Shown: positions 44,770-57,651, numbered from the stretch's first letter. The stretch: DNA of 64,000 nt from Brachynemurus nebulosus (GCA_035578155.1 JAPWDM010000004.1:54315876-54379875), one strand, 5' to 3'. Made by a program: numbers and translations. Notes: generated by a model from the letters alone, not told the origin.

Positions 44770-46191
44770 CAGCCGACTCTCGTTAATTCGAAACTCGAGG
44801 GACTCTTAAAATATTATGAATTATCGAGTGTTTGAAATATCAAATGGTTCGATAATATCCAAAACAAAGGCTCGAGTACGATGATATTGTACAAGTCTGA
44901 ACTTGTCTCAAAATGTACTTACAAACATTCTGTCTCTTTCTCTCTGCAATTTTGAATTGTCGAGTGTTTGACGCCGATGAGTTCGAATTAACGCGTCGTT
45001 TTGTTACGTAGCAATGATTTTTTCGTTCGAATTATCAAGTGCATAAAAATGTATTGAATTAGTTCCAAATATAAAGAGATTTTGTAGGGAACTCGTGATA
45101 ACTTTGAATTATAGAGAAGTTCGAACTATCGCAGGTGGGTCATTTCATTTCAAATCATCCAACAAAAAAATAAAATGTCACCCATGATCTCAGATTTAGT
45201 TGAAAATTTTTTTATTTGTTTAATTAACCATCCCAATCATCTGTACAAAATTTAAAAAAATTATCTCTAATAGTTTTCAAGTTATGAATTTTTGAAATTT
45301 GGCAAAATAGGGTTAAAATGATGTTTCTATGGCTATCACTTTCGGTGGCGTTATTATATTAAAAAATCCATAACTTCTGTAACATTTAACATAAAGCAGT
45401 AATTTTTTCATCAAAATGTTCAGAAAAGTCAGGACATTACAGGAAAAATAAATTTGGTTAATTATCACTTCATGTTTCTATGTAATGCCTTGTTAGACTT
45501 AAATTTTGAGACATTTTTTAATCGATAAACAAAATATTTTTCAGACACGTTCGACGCCTGGAAGGTCAAAAAACGAGCTTTTTGGAATAATTTCTCAAAA
45601 TTCAAAATTTTTGTTTACACCATGACAAAGAGCGGAAAAAATCATACAAAATCCGTTTTTGAACGATTGTTTTATGTAACTGGTTTTCATCCAGATTATT
45701 TTAGTTTAACACTTTAGGGTCAATTTAAAAAAAAATTACTATGGTTACTGCTATGCTCAATAATCACTTTTAAAGATTTTTTGTTTATCGATTAAAAAAT
45801 GTCTCAAAATTTACGTCTAACAAAGCATTACATAGAAACATGAAGTGATAATTAACCAAATTTATTTTTCCTGTAATCTCCTGACTTTTCTGAACATTTT
45901 GATGAAAAAATTATTGCTTTATATTAAATATTACAGAAGTTATGGATTTTTAATATAATAACGGCACGGAAAGTGATAGCCGCGGAAACACCATTTTAAC
46001 CCTATTTTGCTAAATTTCAAAAATTCAGAACTTGAAAACTATTAGAGACAATTTTTTAAATTTTGTACAGATGATTAGGATGGTTAAATAAACAAATAAC
46101 AAAATTTTCAGCTAAATCTGAGGTCATTGGTGACATGACTTGGATGAAGTGGCGTGTAATGACCCAGGTTTGAAAAAACGAGAGTTAACTG
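44770..46191. mobile_element. Pogo/Tigger-type element with inner palindrome
   Basis: The left end CAGCCGACTCTCGTTAATTC and the inverted right end CAGTTAACTCTCGTTTTTTC are flanked by TA (44,768-44,769 and 46,192-46,193). Subterminal 'gaattatcgagtgtttga' motifs on the left fit this family. The interior is mostly a 0.96-kb palindrome (45,175-46,136). No transposase remains. Confidence 0.8.
45175..46136. repeat. Palindrome, arms about 365 bp, 230-bp spacer
   Basis: Arms 45,175-45,545 and 45,776-46,136 are inverted copies with scattered mismatches. Outer ends read atgtcacccatgatctcag against its near-complement; inner ends read atcgataaacaaaa against ttttgtttatcgat. It is non-coding. It may be a foldback element nested in the pogo-type element. 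Confidence 0.9.
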
Positions 46192-46268
46192 TAGGTACAT
46201 ATAGCTATAGTATAAGTACTACCTACATATACATTAACGTAATTGTCATATCAATAAATATACAGATA

Positions 46269-46875
46269 CACCAATACCACAATTTGCGTCGTGGTGACGT
46301 TCCAAAAAAACACGACGCAAATTGAAACGACGCAAAGTGAATTATGATTTTCTATAGCAAACCGTGTAAAGATCGAAGATAGGTTTCATGGTTACGAACA
46401 TACTACTTTTTAAAAAGAAAATTGAACAAAGTAAACATTTAAAAAACAAAAATAATATAAAATTTTGTTGCATACATACAAAAAACAAAACAAAAAACAA
46501 ATTCAATTAAAACAAAATAAAATAATCAATTAATTTATAAAAGCAAAGTAAAAATTAATCACTGTCTATTTAATTAATTTCGTAATACACATTTATTTTA
46601 GTTTTATACTAACACGCTCAAAGTAGTTGCCATCTATTATCAATCTTTATTACAACATCAATAGATACATATACACTATATTACAACAAAATCGTGCCAT
46701 CTTTTAAAAATAAAAAGAAAATTTCAAAAAATTTCCAAAAAAAAATTAAAGACTCGAACCCAAAACAACGCAACTTCGAAAATCTAACGACGCACAGTGA
46801 AAATTATTACTAATTCAGCAGCGACGCAACTTCGAAAAAACGCAAAACAAAACGACGCAAAGCGAGGTATTGGTG
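46269..46875. mobile_element. GACGCAA-rich MITE, copy 1 (607 bp)
   Basis: The ends CACCAATACCACAATTTGCG and, inverted, CACCAATACCTCGCTTTGCG are flanked by TA (46,267-46,268 and 46,876-46,877). The 'CAxxxxTACCTCG' style terminus resembles pogo-group elements. Both ends carry several cgacgcaa motifs. It is non-coding. Confidence 0.9.
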
Positions 46876-48144
46876 TAGGTTATCTACTAAATAATGAATT
46901 TAATGTAAATGTAATGTATAGAATCAGCAATCAATTAATTAATTGGTATTATTTATTGTATACCTATATATTAGTAATATTTATTGTATATTTTATTACA
47001 ATTTGGTTGAAACTTCGATTATTATTAAACGAATATAATTAAAAATAACCGAATAACGGTGAATACGTAATTTCATTAAAATAGTAATGCTGGTACAGTT
47101 GTTTTCAAAATAATTAGACTGATTTTGAATTCTTTTTTGGTTATTAGCAAAATTTTCTACAATTTTCATTTAACAGGTTAAACAATTTTACATAAGTAGG
47201 TTAGCCAACAGAGAAAGGTTTTATCAAAATTGTATCACAATCTTCGGTAGGATTATTCTCTACAGTAAGCGGATGTTCGCGAACAAATGATATTTTTCTT
47301 TAACAAAAACTTTATCCATAATTGGCTCGTCTATTATCTGTATGTAATATTTCCCATGATGTAGTGTAACAATATTGTTAGAAACGCTCGAAAATTTTCA
47401 CGAAAATTTCCCACAAATTTCTATTTTCTTGTTACTTTTATATTTACTAAATACTTTCAAATAATCAATTAGAACTTCTTGATTTTTATACAATTGATTT
47501 TACTGTAATGTAATGCAGATTGTTTGAATGAAATCACAGTGCCTATAATATGTGTATTACTAGAGAGAAACGTAACTTACTATATGATAGGTATTAATCA
47601 AATATCAAATTCCCCACAATCATCCTCTTTATTTTCAGTTCTTCTTCCATTTGAATTACTGGACTTAATGGCAGATATCAAATCGAAGATGATAGTAGAA
47701 AAGCCAGGGGAAATCCGACGATTGAAAATTTCCGACAAAAGTTGGCTTTTGGAAATACGATTATAAACATTTTTCTTAAATACAGAATAGTTAATACGGT
47801 TAATACCACAGTGACTTTATATTATAGTTAAAATAATAGGGTGGCCATTGGTAGGTCTAAATCCCCCCCCCCCCCGGGAATAAATCGCATTTTTTTAAAA
47901 TTTTCTCCCAAAAAAATAAATAGTGAGGAAAAAAATCTCTTAACTTTTTTCGCAGGCCCACTGCTGATAGCTATAGGCCCCCTACTCAAGTCTAGGCCCC
48001 GGGGCTACAACCCCGGTTACCCCACTCTCTTGTCGGGCCTGGTTGACACTAGGCCAAATACATTATATACTTTGTTTATCGAGTTATTACGGTTATTCAT
48101 TTAAAATTTGTCCTGAATATGGCGGATTTGCTTCTAATGACATA
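46876..48144. other. AT-rich stretch with a possible hAT end fragment
   Basis: About 47,858-48,052 is a G/C-rich patch with a C-run and 'ggccccggggctacaaccccggttacccc', ending ttgtcgggcctg, which resembles a hAT-type right end. No left end is visible. The plus-strand frame 47,524-47,766 is unrecognised. Confidence 0.4.
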
Positions 48145-48349
48145 CAGTCGACTTTCGGAGATTGTCCAATTGCAAATTGTCCATATTACAGTGATAGTGA
48201 TTTAAACGTCGTATGTTTACGCCATACGTGAATTGCATTGACAAAAATTTTGTGTTTGCAATGTTCCTTTGACGTAAACATGCGATGTTTAAATCCCTAT
48301 CACTGCAATATAGTCAATTTGCGATTGGACAATCTCCGAAAGTCCACTG
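48145..48349. mobile_element. 205-bp foldback MITE, TA target duplication
   Basis: The ends CAGTCGACTTTCGGAGATTG and, inverted, CAGTGGACTTTCGGAGATTG continue inward for about 85 bp per arm (ccaattgcaaattg, cagtgatagtgatttaaacg). TA flanks both (48,143-48,144 and 48,350-48,351). The termini are of pogo/Tigger style. It is non-coding. Confidence 0.92.
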
Positions 48350-48657
48350 TACTGTTACCCCAGACACTCATGGAAGACTTTTGTCATCGTGACATTTTTG
48401 TCACTCTTATCTGATCTGCGTGTAAGAAAAACAATAACTCTATTTTAGTACACAGATTAGATAGGGGTGACAAAAATGTCATGGCGTCATCAAGAATATA
48501 ATGAAACGATATTGTAGTTAATACTATTGTCTAAAATATTTATTGATGTTGATCTAACAATAGTCATTTAAAAAACAAGCTCAGTAGTTCACCTACTCTT
48601 CACAGTTGATAATCTTTCGGGTAACTGACTGCACAAGAATGAATAAAAATACAAATA
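48350..48657. other. Short AT-rich spacer with inverted repeat
   Basis: About 48,385-48,485 has an inverted pair (gtgacatttttgtcac near 48,389-48,404 and ggtgacaaaaatgtca near 48,466-48,481). No gene is seen. Confidence 0.5.
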
Positions 48658-49395
48658 CACCAATACCTCAATTTGCGCCGTGGTTACGTTCCAAAAAAAC
48701 ACCACGCAAATTGAAACGACGCATAGTGAATTATGATTTTCTATAGCAAACCATGTAAAAATCGAAGATAGGTTTCAGGGTTACAAAATTACTACTTTTT
48801 TAAAAGAAAATTGAACAAAGTAAACATTTAAGAAACAAAAATAACATAAAATTTTATTATGTTACATACAAAAAACAAAACAAAAAAAAAAAAAAAAAAA
48901 AAAAACAAAAAAAACAAAAAACAAAAAACAAAAAAAAAGAAAAAATTTCAATGCACGTCGTACACGCGATACACCAGAAACTGATTCAACATACATCACA
49001 CACGTAATACGTTCCATATTTGTATATCAGTTTGTTTCAAAATTTAAAACTACGTACAATACATTTAGCATGTGATAACCACCATATGATCCGGCAGTAT
49101 GGATTACGTCTATTTAACTTAATTTAACATTTCCATGTTCAAAGTAGTTGCTATTTATTATCAATCTTTATTATAACATCAATAGATGCATATCCACCAT
49201 ATTACAACAAAGTCGTGCCATCTTTTAGAAAAAAAAGAAAATTTCAAAAAATTTCGAAAAAAAAATTAAAGACTTGAACCCAAAACAACGCAACTTTGAA
49301 AATCTAACGACGCACAGTGAAAATTAATTCTAATTCAGCAGCGACGCAACTTCGAAAAAACGCAAACCGAAACGACGCAAAGCGAGGTATTGGTG
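48658..49395. mobile_element. GACGCAA-rich MITE, copy 2 (738 bp)
   Basis: Same termini and orientation as copy 1, flanked by TA (48,656-48,657 and 49,396-49,397). It differs in the middle by an A-rich tract (about 48,880-48,945) followed by about 180 bp with no counterpart in copy 1. Confidence 0.92.
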
Positions 49396-49864
49396 TAGTG
49401 AAAATAGCTAAGTATTATGGGCGCAAACCAAAAATTACATACATACATCTGCATTTATCTTTGTCTATTATATTAATAAGTATACGTTTATCCACTCGCT
49501 CCTTTAAAAACATAATTACTTTGTTTGGTTGGTAACTATGTAAATAATGCAATATGTGCTCCCCTCACCTCAGTTTCTAAAGGTCTTTTGAGCCCGCGCT
49601 CATAATACTTGACAACTCAATAATATCATAAATAAATTTCTGGAGTTTAATATTGACTTTTTATCCTTATTTTATTCTTAAATTTTATATTTACGTAAAT
49701 GAAGAGGAAATAACACGTATACTCTCTAAAATAACAATTTCATTTCAACAAAATTGTACTGTTTATTTCGAAAGTGGCATCATTAACTATTTGAAAGAAA
49801 AATCAAGTTAATAATGTTATAATTAATTACAACTTAAAGGCATTTTTTCATTTAAGAAAAGTTT

Positions 49865-49868
<4 letters not shown>
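49396..49868. other. AT-rich non-coding stretch
   Basis: Nothing recognisable. Confidence 0.5.
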
Positions 49869-49948
<80 letters not shown>

Positions 49949-50130
49949 TTACGTATTTATATATTTATGTATCAACGCGATAAGTATCGAATGAAAGCTT
50001 CTACTTTTATGAAATTTGGTGAAAACATTGGAAGCTCAAAAATCTTGGATGAGTTCGTCAGCCAGACACGTCGGATACCAGGAACATGGTTTTTTGAGCA
50101 GTTTTCGTGAAAATTTAAGTTTTTGGAAAA
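49869..50130. repeat. (TA)n microsatellite plus dispersed module
   Basis: 49,869-49,944 is TA repeat. It is followed by the module with gccagacacgtcggatacc, in the same order as 8114-8360. The plus-strand frame over 50,016-50,225 is repeat-derived. Confidence 0.75.
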
Positions 50131-51229
50131 ATTTGCTACATTTTAAAAGTTTTTGCGTTATTTTTTTACACCTTTGGAAAGAGGAGAAAAAAATCACAAA
50201 AAAAGGTTCTGAACTATTATTATAAATAAATTAGTCTTTGAGAAAAATAGAAAATAGAAAATAGTCGAATTTCACAGAATAGTTCGTTAATATCTGTATT
50301 ATATTATAATTATGTATATGTACATATACTGTACAATATACCTACAGTAAATAGGCACGTTTTAAAAGTTTAACATTGTATTATTTTGTATTTTTTTCTT
50401 ACTAATACTCATTCTAATATATTTATTTAAAATTTACGCGAACCTGATAACTTTATCATAGTAATCAAAATTTTCTGGAAAATATATCTGATTTTTAAAA
50501 AAGAACAAAAATATATATTTTGTCTTGTTCTAGTCTTGAAATTCTTACATTTTTATAAGTCAATTCTGTTTCATTTGCGGTATAAGAACGTTGCAGTTTT
50601 TTGTCGATAGATGGACTAAATACTAGAGTGATTAATAGACGTGAGACAAGGACCATTAGGCCAAGAGCCATTTTTCAGAAGAAATGTTAAAATAATTATT
50701 AGATTATTACATATTTGAGTAATACTGGGTTTAGACTTACACATTACGTTCCTTACATAACGTTAGCTGTTTAATGCGCCTTGAAATTAAAAAAAAAATT
50801 ATGTTTATATTTGTATATTATGTTAGGTGCGTTACGTGCGTTAATATGTCCTATTTCAAGTGCACTCATGTGGTAAAAATCTGAAGCATATTTAAATTGA
50901 CAGAAGTAAATAATGTAATAAATTTAATAATTGTTAAATAAAATATTTGTGGTCACTTTAGGTATTATTTTTTTCTTTTTGTCAATAATTGTTATTTTAT
51001 TTAAATATTACTTTACAATGGAATTATTAAATCATTCACCATTAATAAGTCCTGTTATACAGTCTATTGATGCGATATTTTTGTGTTTTGATAAAATGAA
51101 AGATAAGAGGAAGCAATTAAAAAGACTTATTTATTAATAAAAGTTACGTTCAAAACGTAAAATTATTTTGTTAAAAACAATGTTGAGGAAAAATACAGAA
51201 AGAAATTGCTGGATACGGGAGGAATTAAA
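50131..51229. other. AT-rich non-coding stretch
   Basis: No gene is recognised. The plus-strand frame 50,931-51,137 is hydrophobic then basic, without family features. Confidence 0.45.
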
Positions 51230-51425
51230 CAAAAGTGTTTGCCAAAATTTTCCCAAATTCAAAAATTTTTGCAACATTTTTTTACACCATTAGAAAGAGG
51301 AGAAAAAATCAAATAAAAAAGATTTTAAACAATCATTCTGTATAAACTGGTTACCGAGAAAAACTAATTTTCATAACCGGAAACTCGCTATGTTATGCAG
51401 GATGCTGCGACAGGTGTATTTTAAT
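51230..51425. repeat. Dispersed module with gctatgttatgcaggatgct end
   Basis: Includes ttttttacaccattagaaag and ends with ggaaactcgctatgttatgc, like 621-705 and 11,500-11,690. Confidence 0.7.
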
Positions 51426-51539
51426 ATTCTGCAAATTCAAGATTTTGAAAAATTTACTTCATTGTCGTATTTGTCATTTTAAAAGACACTAAATAACAAA
51501 AATTGATTAAAGTTCTAGATTTTACTAATGATTCGCTCA

Positions 51540-51690
51540 TCAGAAGAGGAGTCACATAGCGCAATTTCACAAAAATTCTAGAATATTCCGTACGGATATC
51601 AAAAAATAGTTAAAAACATTGGCTTAACCATTTAAAAAGAGGCCAAATACTACTGGTATTTGACAAGGGTAGACAAAACATTTGATTTAG
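51540..51690. repeat. Isolated unit of the HSE-bearing repeat
   Basis: The run 'cacaaaaattctagaatatt' then gatatcaaaaaatag resembles the 103-bp unit at 3.69-4.36 kb. It includes one perfect TTCnnGAAnnTTC site (51,576-51,588). Confidence 0.65.
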
Positions 51691-52322
51691 TAGCCAGTAA
51701 AGTTTGGACAACACCATTGGATTGCGAGTTTTGAAAATGAATTTAGTATATTAATTTTGGGTTATATTATGTATTTTGCATTTTACGTATACAAAATTTT
51801 AGAATTTGCCAGAATTTTCAAAAAATGTTACATTTAGATTTCACTTTAGTTTGAGTTGTCGAATAGATTTAGTATTTTCCCATGAGACTGAGACAATTTG
51901 CTACAGTAAACAGTATCCTAAATGTTGACCCAGATAATAAGTAGATCAAATTTCATCCAAATCCGTTCAGTACCATCAGTTAGGACGAACCTAGACAATA
52001 GCGGCGAATCTAGACAGAGCTGCCTTTCGATATTTCTTCGCCAGTGTTATGACCGTACAAGGTCATAGATCAATTTATGCTACTGAATTTTGTCAGTTAT
52101 GAGTTAGTCATCAAAGAAAAGCGGTGAACGTAACATCTTTGTATTTTGTTATTTTACAGGCGCATTATTTATAATTTTTAAAAATAACGCGCGTTTTGAA
52201 ATTTTAGAAAAAATTGTCTATAGGTGAGACGAATTCATACACCATTGTGCGTCATGTAAAAAGATTGTGGGTCTAAACTACATAAACTGTAGTCTAAATA
52301 ACATAAAATGGGCTCTTTTCAA
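51691..52322. other. Non-coding stretch with a dispersed-repeat fragment
   Basis: 51,870-51,980 is a fragment of the 21.8-kb repeat family (tcatccaaatccgttcagta). No gene is seen. Confidence 0.5.
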
Positions 52323-52581
52323 CAGAGGCGCAACAACCGGGGAGGTCCAAGGGGTCCGGACCCCTAAAATTACCTAGAAATTTTCCCTTCAATTTATTTT
52401 ATTTATATTAAAAAGTAAAATTTTTAATGGTTTACTAATATCTTTTATTTAAAAATCAAATTTTCGGAGACGACATTTTATTACAACATTTTCCATTGTT
52501 GTCGGAGAACTGTGTTATCAAAAAATTTTATAATTTAAATTTTTGTTGGACCCCTGTAGATATGTAGTTGTTGCGCCCCTG
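52323..52581. mobile_element. hAT-like MITE, 259 bp
   Basis: The ends CAGAGGCGCAACAAC and, inverted, CAGGGGCGCAACAAC are good hAT-type termini. The flanking octamers cttttcaa and ctttctga agree at only 5 of 8 positions. It is non-coding. Confidence 0.6.
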
Positions 52582-53029
52582 CTTTCTGATATTAAAAATA
52601 AAATCGCTCTGACAAGCTGCTGAATATTTCCGTGTTACCAAATCGACCTTGTATGATAGACTCAAAGGCAAATCGAAATAAAATTCATTTAAATCCAAAA
52701 TGTTTTATTCCACCCATCAAAGGTCATTCGCTGACGCAGTTATATATCTTAGCGAATTTCCAAATTGGAAATTCAGCTATTTTTATCTTTTTATATCCGA
52801 TTTTACCCATATGCATGACTGATTGTGATTTATATTGTAAATAAATGCCCCCACACATAGGGGTGAATCTAGACACTATACAATCAAAAAAAAAAAAAAA
52901 AAAAATGTTGCAGTATCAATTTTTATATTTTTATTACTGCTCTATACGCTCGTGATATTAAAGTATTTAAATTATTTTTTTAGAATTTTTTAGATAAACT
53001 CTAAACAATTTATTGCCAAAAAACTGAAA
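52582..53029. other. AT-rich stretch
   Basis: The plus-strand frame 52,632-52,844 is unrecognised. About 52,750-52,785 has the gcgaatttccaaattggaaa palindrome related to the 3.2 and 34.5 kb repeats, in reverse orientation. Confidence 0.4.
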
Positions 53030-53370
53030 AAATCGTCCAGATTCGTCCCAACTGACGGTAGTCTTTGCATAATGCGTGCACCTGCTCAAAATCGTTTTTA
53101 TATTTTCCCGTGGGAAGAATACATTTTCCCGGAGTAAAAAGTGTCCTAGATGTTGACCCAGGTGATAAATTATTATCACACCAAATTTCATCAAAATTCA
53201 TCCAGTAGTATTTGCGTGATGCGTGCACAGACAGACAGAGAGAAAATTTAAAAATCACTCTGTTGATATCTAAATCGGCAACTATCTACAATACCAGTAC
53301 AATTTTCACAAAATATTCCATGTATAGACACAGTCTCGTTACAGTTTTATTATATGTATAGATATGTAAT
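53030..53370. repeat. Dispersed repeat, second copy of the 21.8-kb family
   Basis: It contains gtatttgcgtgatgcgtgca, cagacagacagagaga and the same terminus, gttttattatatgtatagat. It is shorter, with about two internal units. Confidence 0.8.
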
Positions 53371-55619
53371 TTAATCATGAATTTTGTTAGGCTAATGTTC
53401 TTTCAAACATCACTACGTCAAAACATATTAGATAAAATTCGTATAAATCAGCAATTTTTCTAAATTGCATATTTTAAAAGCGACATAAGTGATTTTACCA
53501 TAGTGAAAAGTGGTGATTTTCCAGTAACTATATGAAATACTTGTACTCAAAAAAGTTGCCTGAAATAACAAATACAAGTAAATTTTCTCGAAAGTTGACA
53601 TCAGCATTTTTAGATCTTTTAAAAAGCGCAAAGCTTTAAATATTTCAGTTTAAAAACAAAGTGAGTTATACCATTTGAAAATAAACAGTACAAATTTAAT
53701 AGTCTCTAGTCTACTGTATTTATTTCGTTGCAAGACGGGTATGGGAAAAAAGGGCTAAAATTTGCCGTCGTAACTTGTTCTGATAATTATAACTCCAAGT
53801 AAGAAAAGATACTTGCAAAGTACGTCAAATTACCTACATACATTATGGTAACTATATTAATGTCATCTTTGTAAATTTTTGGTGTTAGTAAATAAATTTT
53901 GACTTAACTCTTCTTATTTTTAAAAGTGTCTTCAAAATCAGAATTTCTAGCCCTGCCTTCCCTTATTCGATTTGTGCATGTGAACAGACATAAAGTAAAA
54001 TACTAATTTTCAATGTGGGAAATGTACGTATTTGTAGAAAATGCTCGTATTTATTATGTCTACTGATCTGGAATAAATACACGACAAAATTATTCACCAG
54101 AAATAAAATGCATTAGATGAATTTACTAACATACCATACCGAAGAATAGCAGTAAATTCATAGGAATTTCTATTTTAATAACCAGAGAGCATAACACAAA
54201 TTGGAAATAAATATCTACAAACTACACTCGCTAACAAAACCATTTTGCACGTTGGAAATAATTGAAGAAATTCTTATCTATTTAGAATGAAATAAAATTT
54301 TAATTAATTTGTTTTTGATATAAGCTCTGTTACTTCTTTTTCTAAAATTTTTTATCATTTTGACTGTTCAAACTTTACATCAAATGCAGAGTGGACAATA
54401 GTTAATTTACGTGAAATTAGTAGAAGGAACCAATATCGAAATTTTAATATCGAAAATTATTACGGTTGATCAGAATTGAAAACTTTCAAACATGCAAATA
54501 CATCAGATTACCAAAAGGAAACCTGGTTTTGTTATTTTTACAAATTTTTTCTAAAAATTTTTCTACACATTGATTCTATTCAGAAATAAATTACTCCTAA
54601 TTTTGCAATACCGTCCTTTTATCTCTTTCGTTTAATAGGAAACATACTAAGAAACAGAACGGTTATCATGTTTTGTTTGATTTAATATTCGTCCGCAGGA
54701 AAGAATGACTGTAAAAAGTGTCTAATAAACTTATTTTATGTAGTAAGCATTTTAAATGTGTTTTTACTTAGAAAATATTAGAAAAAAACGTCCTTTTGAA
54801 ATGAGTAAACGGCACAACTCGTTTATATGTGCCTACGTTAGAAAGAAAGAAACGAGTACATTATTAATGAACTCCGCCACCAAATGCCACAAAAGGAAAT
54901 GAAACAAGAACATTTTTTAAATAAAAAATATTTTTGAGATGCGATGCTCTTTCATATAATTATTATAGAGTTGCTTTTTTGTTTGCTTAAAACTGTTAAT
55001 CTAGGTTTTACTTACCGGTCTGTTCATTTTTTAGCGGTTCTTTTTGTATTTTAATTAAAAAAAGATTAACTGAGATTTATTTGTTTGTGAATCAACATCA
55101 ACGAAATATTTTATTAGGTATCTAATTTAGGTAAAACAACTAAACTGTTTGAAATTACGAAAGAAATTCGTTTCATTTTTTCGAAAGAAATACCATTGTC
55201 TATTTCGAAAAATAATATAATATTAAAAAATGTAGATTATCATAGAAGTTTGTTAATATATAAAACATTTTGGAGTACTGTAAAGTAGCGTGTAAATCAC
55301 AATAGTTCAATAGATTCGCTGCACACTAAGCGTGTATAAGGTGTGTGATAGCAATGCTTTCGCTATCAGCAGTTAACCTACATTGTGTAAGTACTAGCAA
55401 TTTTGCGGCCCGTTCTTATTCTGCTAGGTAACCAAATCCAACACAACCCAACCAAATAATATACCCTTAATTGTGTAAAGAGTCGCCCGTGAGAATTAAG
55501 ACAAATACTTGTTTAGTCTCAAGTCTCCAGGGAGGCAAACTTCATTGTTGGATAAAATTAAAATAATTTTGTTCTTATTAGTAAATAGATTGTACAACGG
55601 TTAAATTATCTTCAGCTAA
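53371..55619. other. Unassigned AT-rich stretch
   Basis: More than 2.2 kb without recognisable genes, repeats or RNA features. It may be ordinary intergenic or intronic host DNA. Confidence 0.5.
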
Positions 55620-55785
55620 TTTGTCATTAGGTTGAATTGTTGTCGGTTGATCTATCGTCGGTCGATTTGTCGTTAGGTTGATCTGTCTCTAGATTGATTT
55701 GTCGTCGGTTGAAATGTCGCGATTGAACTGTCGCGGTTGAGCTGTCGTGGTTGAACTGTCTACGGTTCACTAGTCGCAGTACCCA
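55620..55785. repeat. Tandem repeat of a 14-16-bp unit
   Basis: About ten diverged copies of a gttgatctgtcgtcg-like unit. The minus-strand frame 55,627-55,902 translates it into a polar repeat and is not considered a gene. Confidence 0.85.
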
Positions 55786-57437
55786 TTTGAAAAACACACT
55801 GAAAAACAATTTTTTATAAGTTACGTATCGACAAATGGAAACATTGTAGATCAAGGGTATGGAAATACTGGGTTCATCCATTTTTTTTTTTTTAGGAAAC
55901 ATATTTTTTTAAGTCTGTACTTGACATTGTATCCAAGTCGAAAAAAGCATAAACGTAAGTTTTTAATTACCTTTCTGCAAAATAAATAAACTTTTTTCCC
56001 AGACCTCTTTTGAGAATTTTATTCTAATATTCATTCGAATTCAGGTCTGAAATATTCCAAATTCGAAAGAAAAGAGGCATGCAAAATTGCAGGTCCTTTT
56101 TCAGTTTCGTTAATAAAAAATGAATCTATTTTTTAAAAAATATTTTTAAATGATAAAATTTTTTATAATTATTTTTTTTTTTATATTTAAAATTTTTTAA
56201 TTATATTTTATTTTTTTAAATTTTTAAAAATTTATAATTTTTAAATGATATAATAGTCTTTTATATGTAATGGATAATATTCATCTAACATATAGAAATT
56301 TTTTTTTCTACGTAACAAATATTATGTATGTATATACTGTAATCGCAGCAGAACGTCCGATTTATCAGAACAGATCAACTTGTTTGTTAAGATCTCATGC
56401 AGCACGTCATTTCGCGGTAAACGTACGGTACCATGTGAACAGTACATGGTGATTCCACCACTCCGACGTTCCGCGCGGTTTCCGCGCGCCATGTGAACTA
56501 AGCTCAAGGGCTAAATTACTTAAATAATTTTTTCTTACTACCTAATTACTTATTATAATAAATATAATAAAATGTGCTGGATTAATGCATTAAAATTTTT
56601 TATTATAATAACAAAATTTTTAAGTAGCATTTTAGGTGTAGTTTTAATTTAAATGCAGAGGTGCGGTAAATAATCTAGGATAAAATTACTTGCGTACATT
56701 AATTGCATACATATTTCTGTAAAAAAAACCTCTGTTGAAACTCAAATAACATTTAAATATTGAGAAAATGATATGCTCTGTTGAGACTATGAAAGCAGAA
56801 CTCTCATTAGTTCTTCTCATATTCTCATTGCCAGGGGAAGAAATGTTCACGATATTGTGGAGTTGGTTGGAGTGAATTGTATAAAAAATATAAATAGTTT
56901 GTTCTTATTATTTTTAAACAGACTATGCATAGTTTCGTAAGCAAAATTTGCTTATATTGGTCTACGGTTTCACCCACATAAAGTTATATAACTTTCTAGC
57001 TGCGACCCGCGGTTTCACCCGCGTAAAATTATGTGAATTAAGAGTCAAATTATTGGGTAAATTTTTCAAATTAGATATTCGGAAATTCTGTACATCATCA
57101 ATTATTTATTCCGTCTGACCCCGCTCGTCAAACGACCCTAAAGTAACCATCTCCATATTTCAAAAGCATAGTTAATTTCCGCACCGTCATGTAGATATCC
57201 ATATCAAAAGTTTTAGAAGTATTTCTGTTTTAGTCCCTTCTTGGGGCACCACAACCCTAGGGAACAATTTTATTTCACTTTCACTTTCTCCCGAGATTTC
57301 AACAATATTTGAACAAAATTTTGTCAAGATTCATTTAGCTTTTTAATTTGGAGTATATTTGGTGTCACGGATGGACAACTCCGACCACACGTCCATTTAA
57401 ATTTAATGTTCTGAAGTTATACAAAATTAATCTCTTA
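55786..57437. other. AT-rich stretch with repeat fragments
   Basis: About 56,410-56,505 has a GC-rich patch with ccgcgcggtttccgcgcgcc (self-complementary) and ccatgtgaac repeats, perhaps a transposon end. About 56,955-57,035 has ctagctgcgacccgcggttt, a common dispersed repeat start. Nothing coding is recognised. Confidence 0.45.
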
Positions 57438-57481
57438 TATGTAAATAATAAACAAATATTTTACTTTGCAAAATACCACTT

Positions 57482-57488
57482 TTATTTT
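57482..57488 (-). terminator. Possible poly(A) signal inside the inverted repeat
   Basis: On the minus strand the inverted repeat reads ...caaaAATAAAagtgg, about 165 bases after the stop codon of the 140-residue frame. The mirror copy at the other end of the element carries it on the plus strand. Confidence 0.45.
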
Positions 57489-57651
57489 TGAAACTGTGAC
57501 AATATTGTTTCGAACCGTTAGTTCATTAATAATATGGGTAAATACTTATTGGTAAGAATTATATAGTTTGCACATGTGTTCTATTGTACTAGGATGTTAA
57601 TAGGGCAATGCAATTTAATTGCCTATATTCAGGAGCAAGTAAAAACATTAC

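Noticed and set aside
47858..48052. Complete hAT element
   Set aside because: Only one hAT-like terminus is visible; the left end was not found.
55627..55902. 91-codon minus-strand frame
   Set aside because: Half of it is a translated 14-16-bp tandem repeat.
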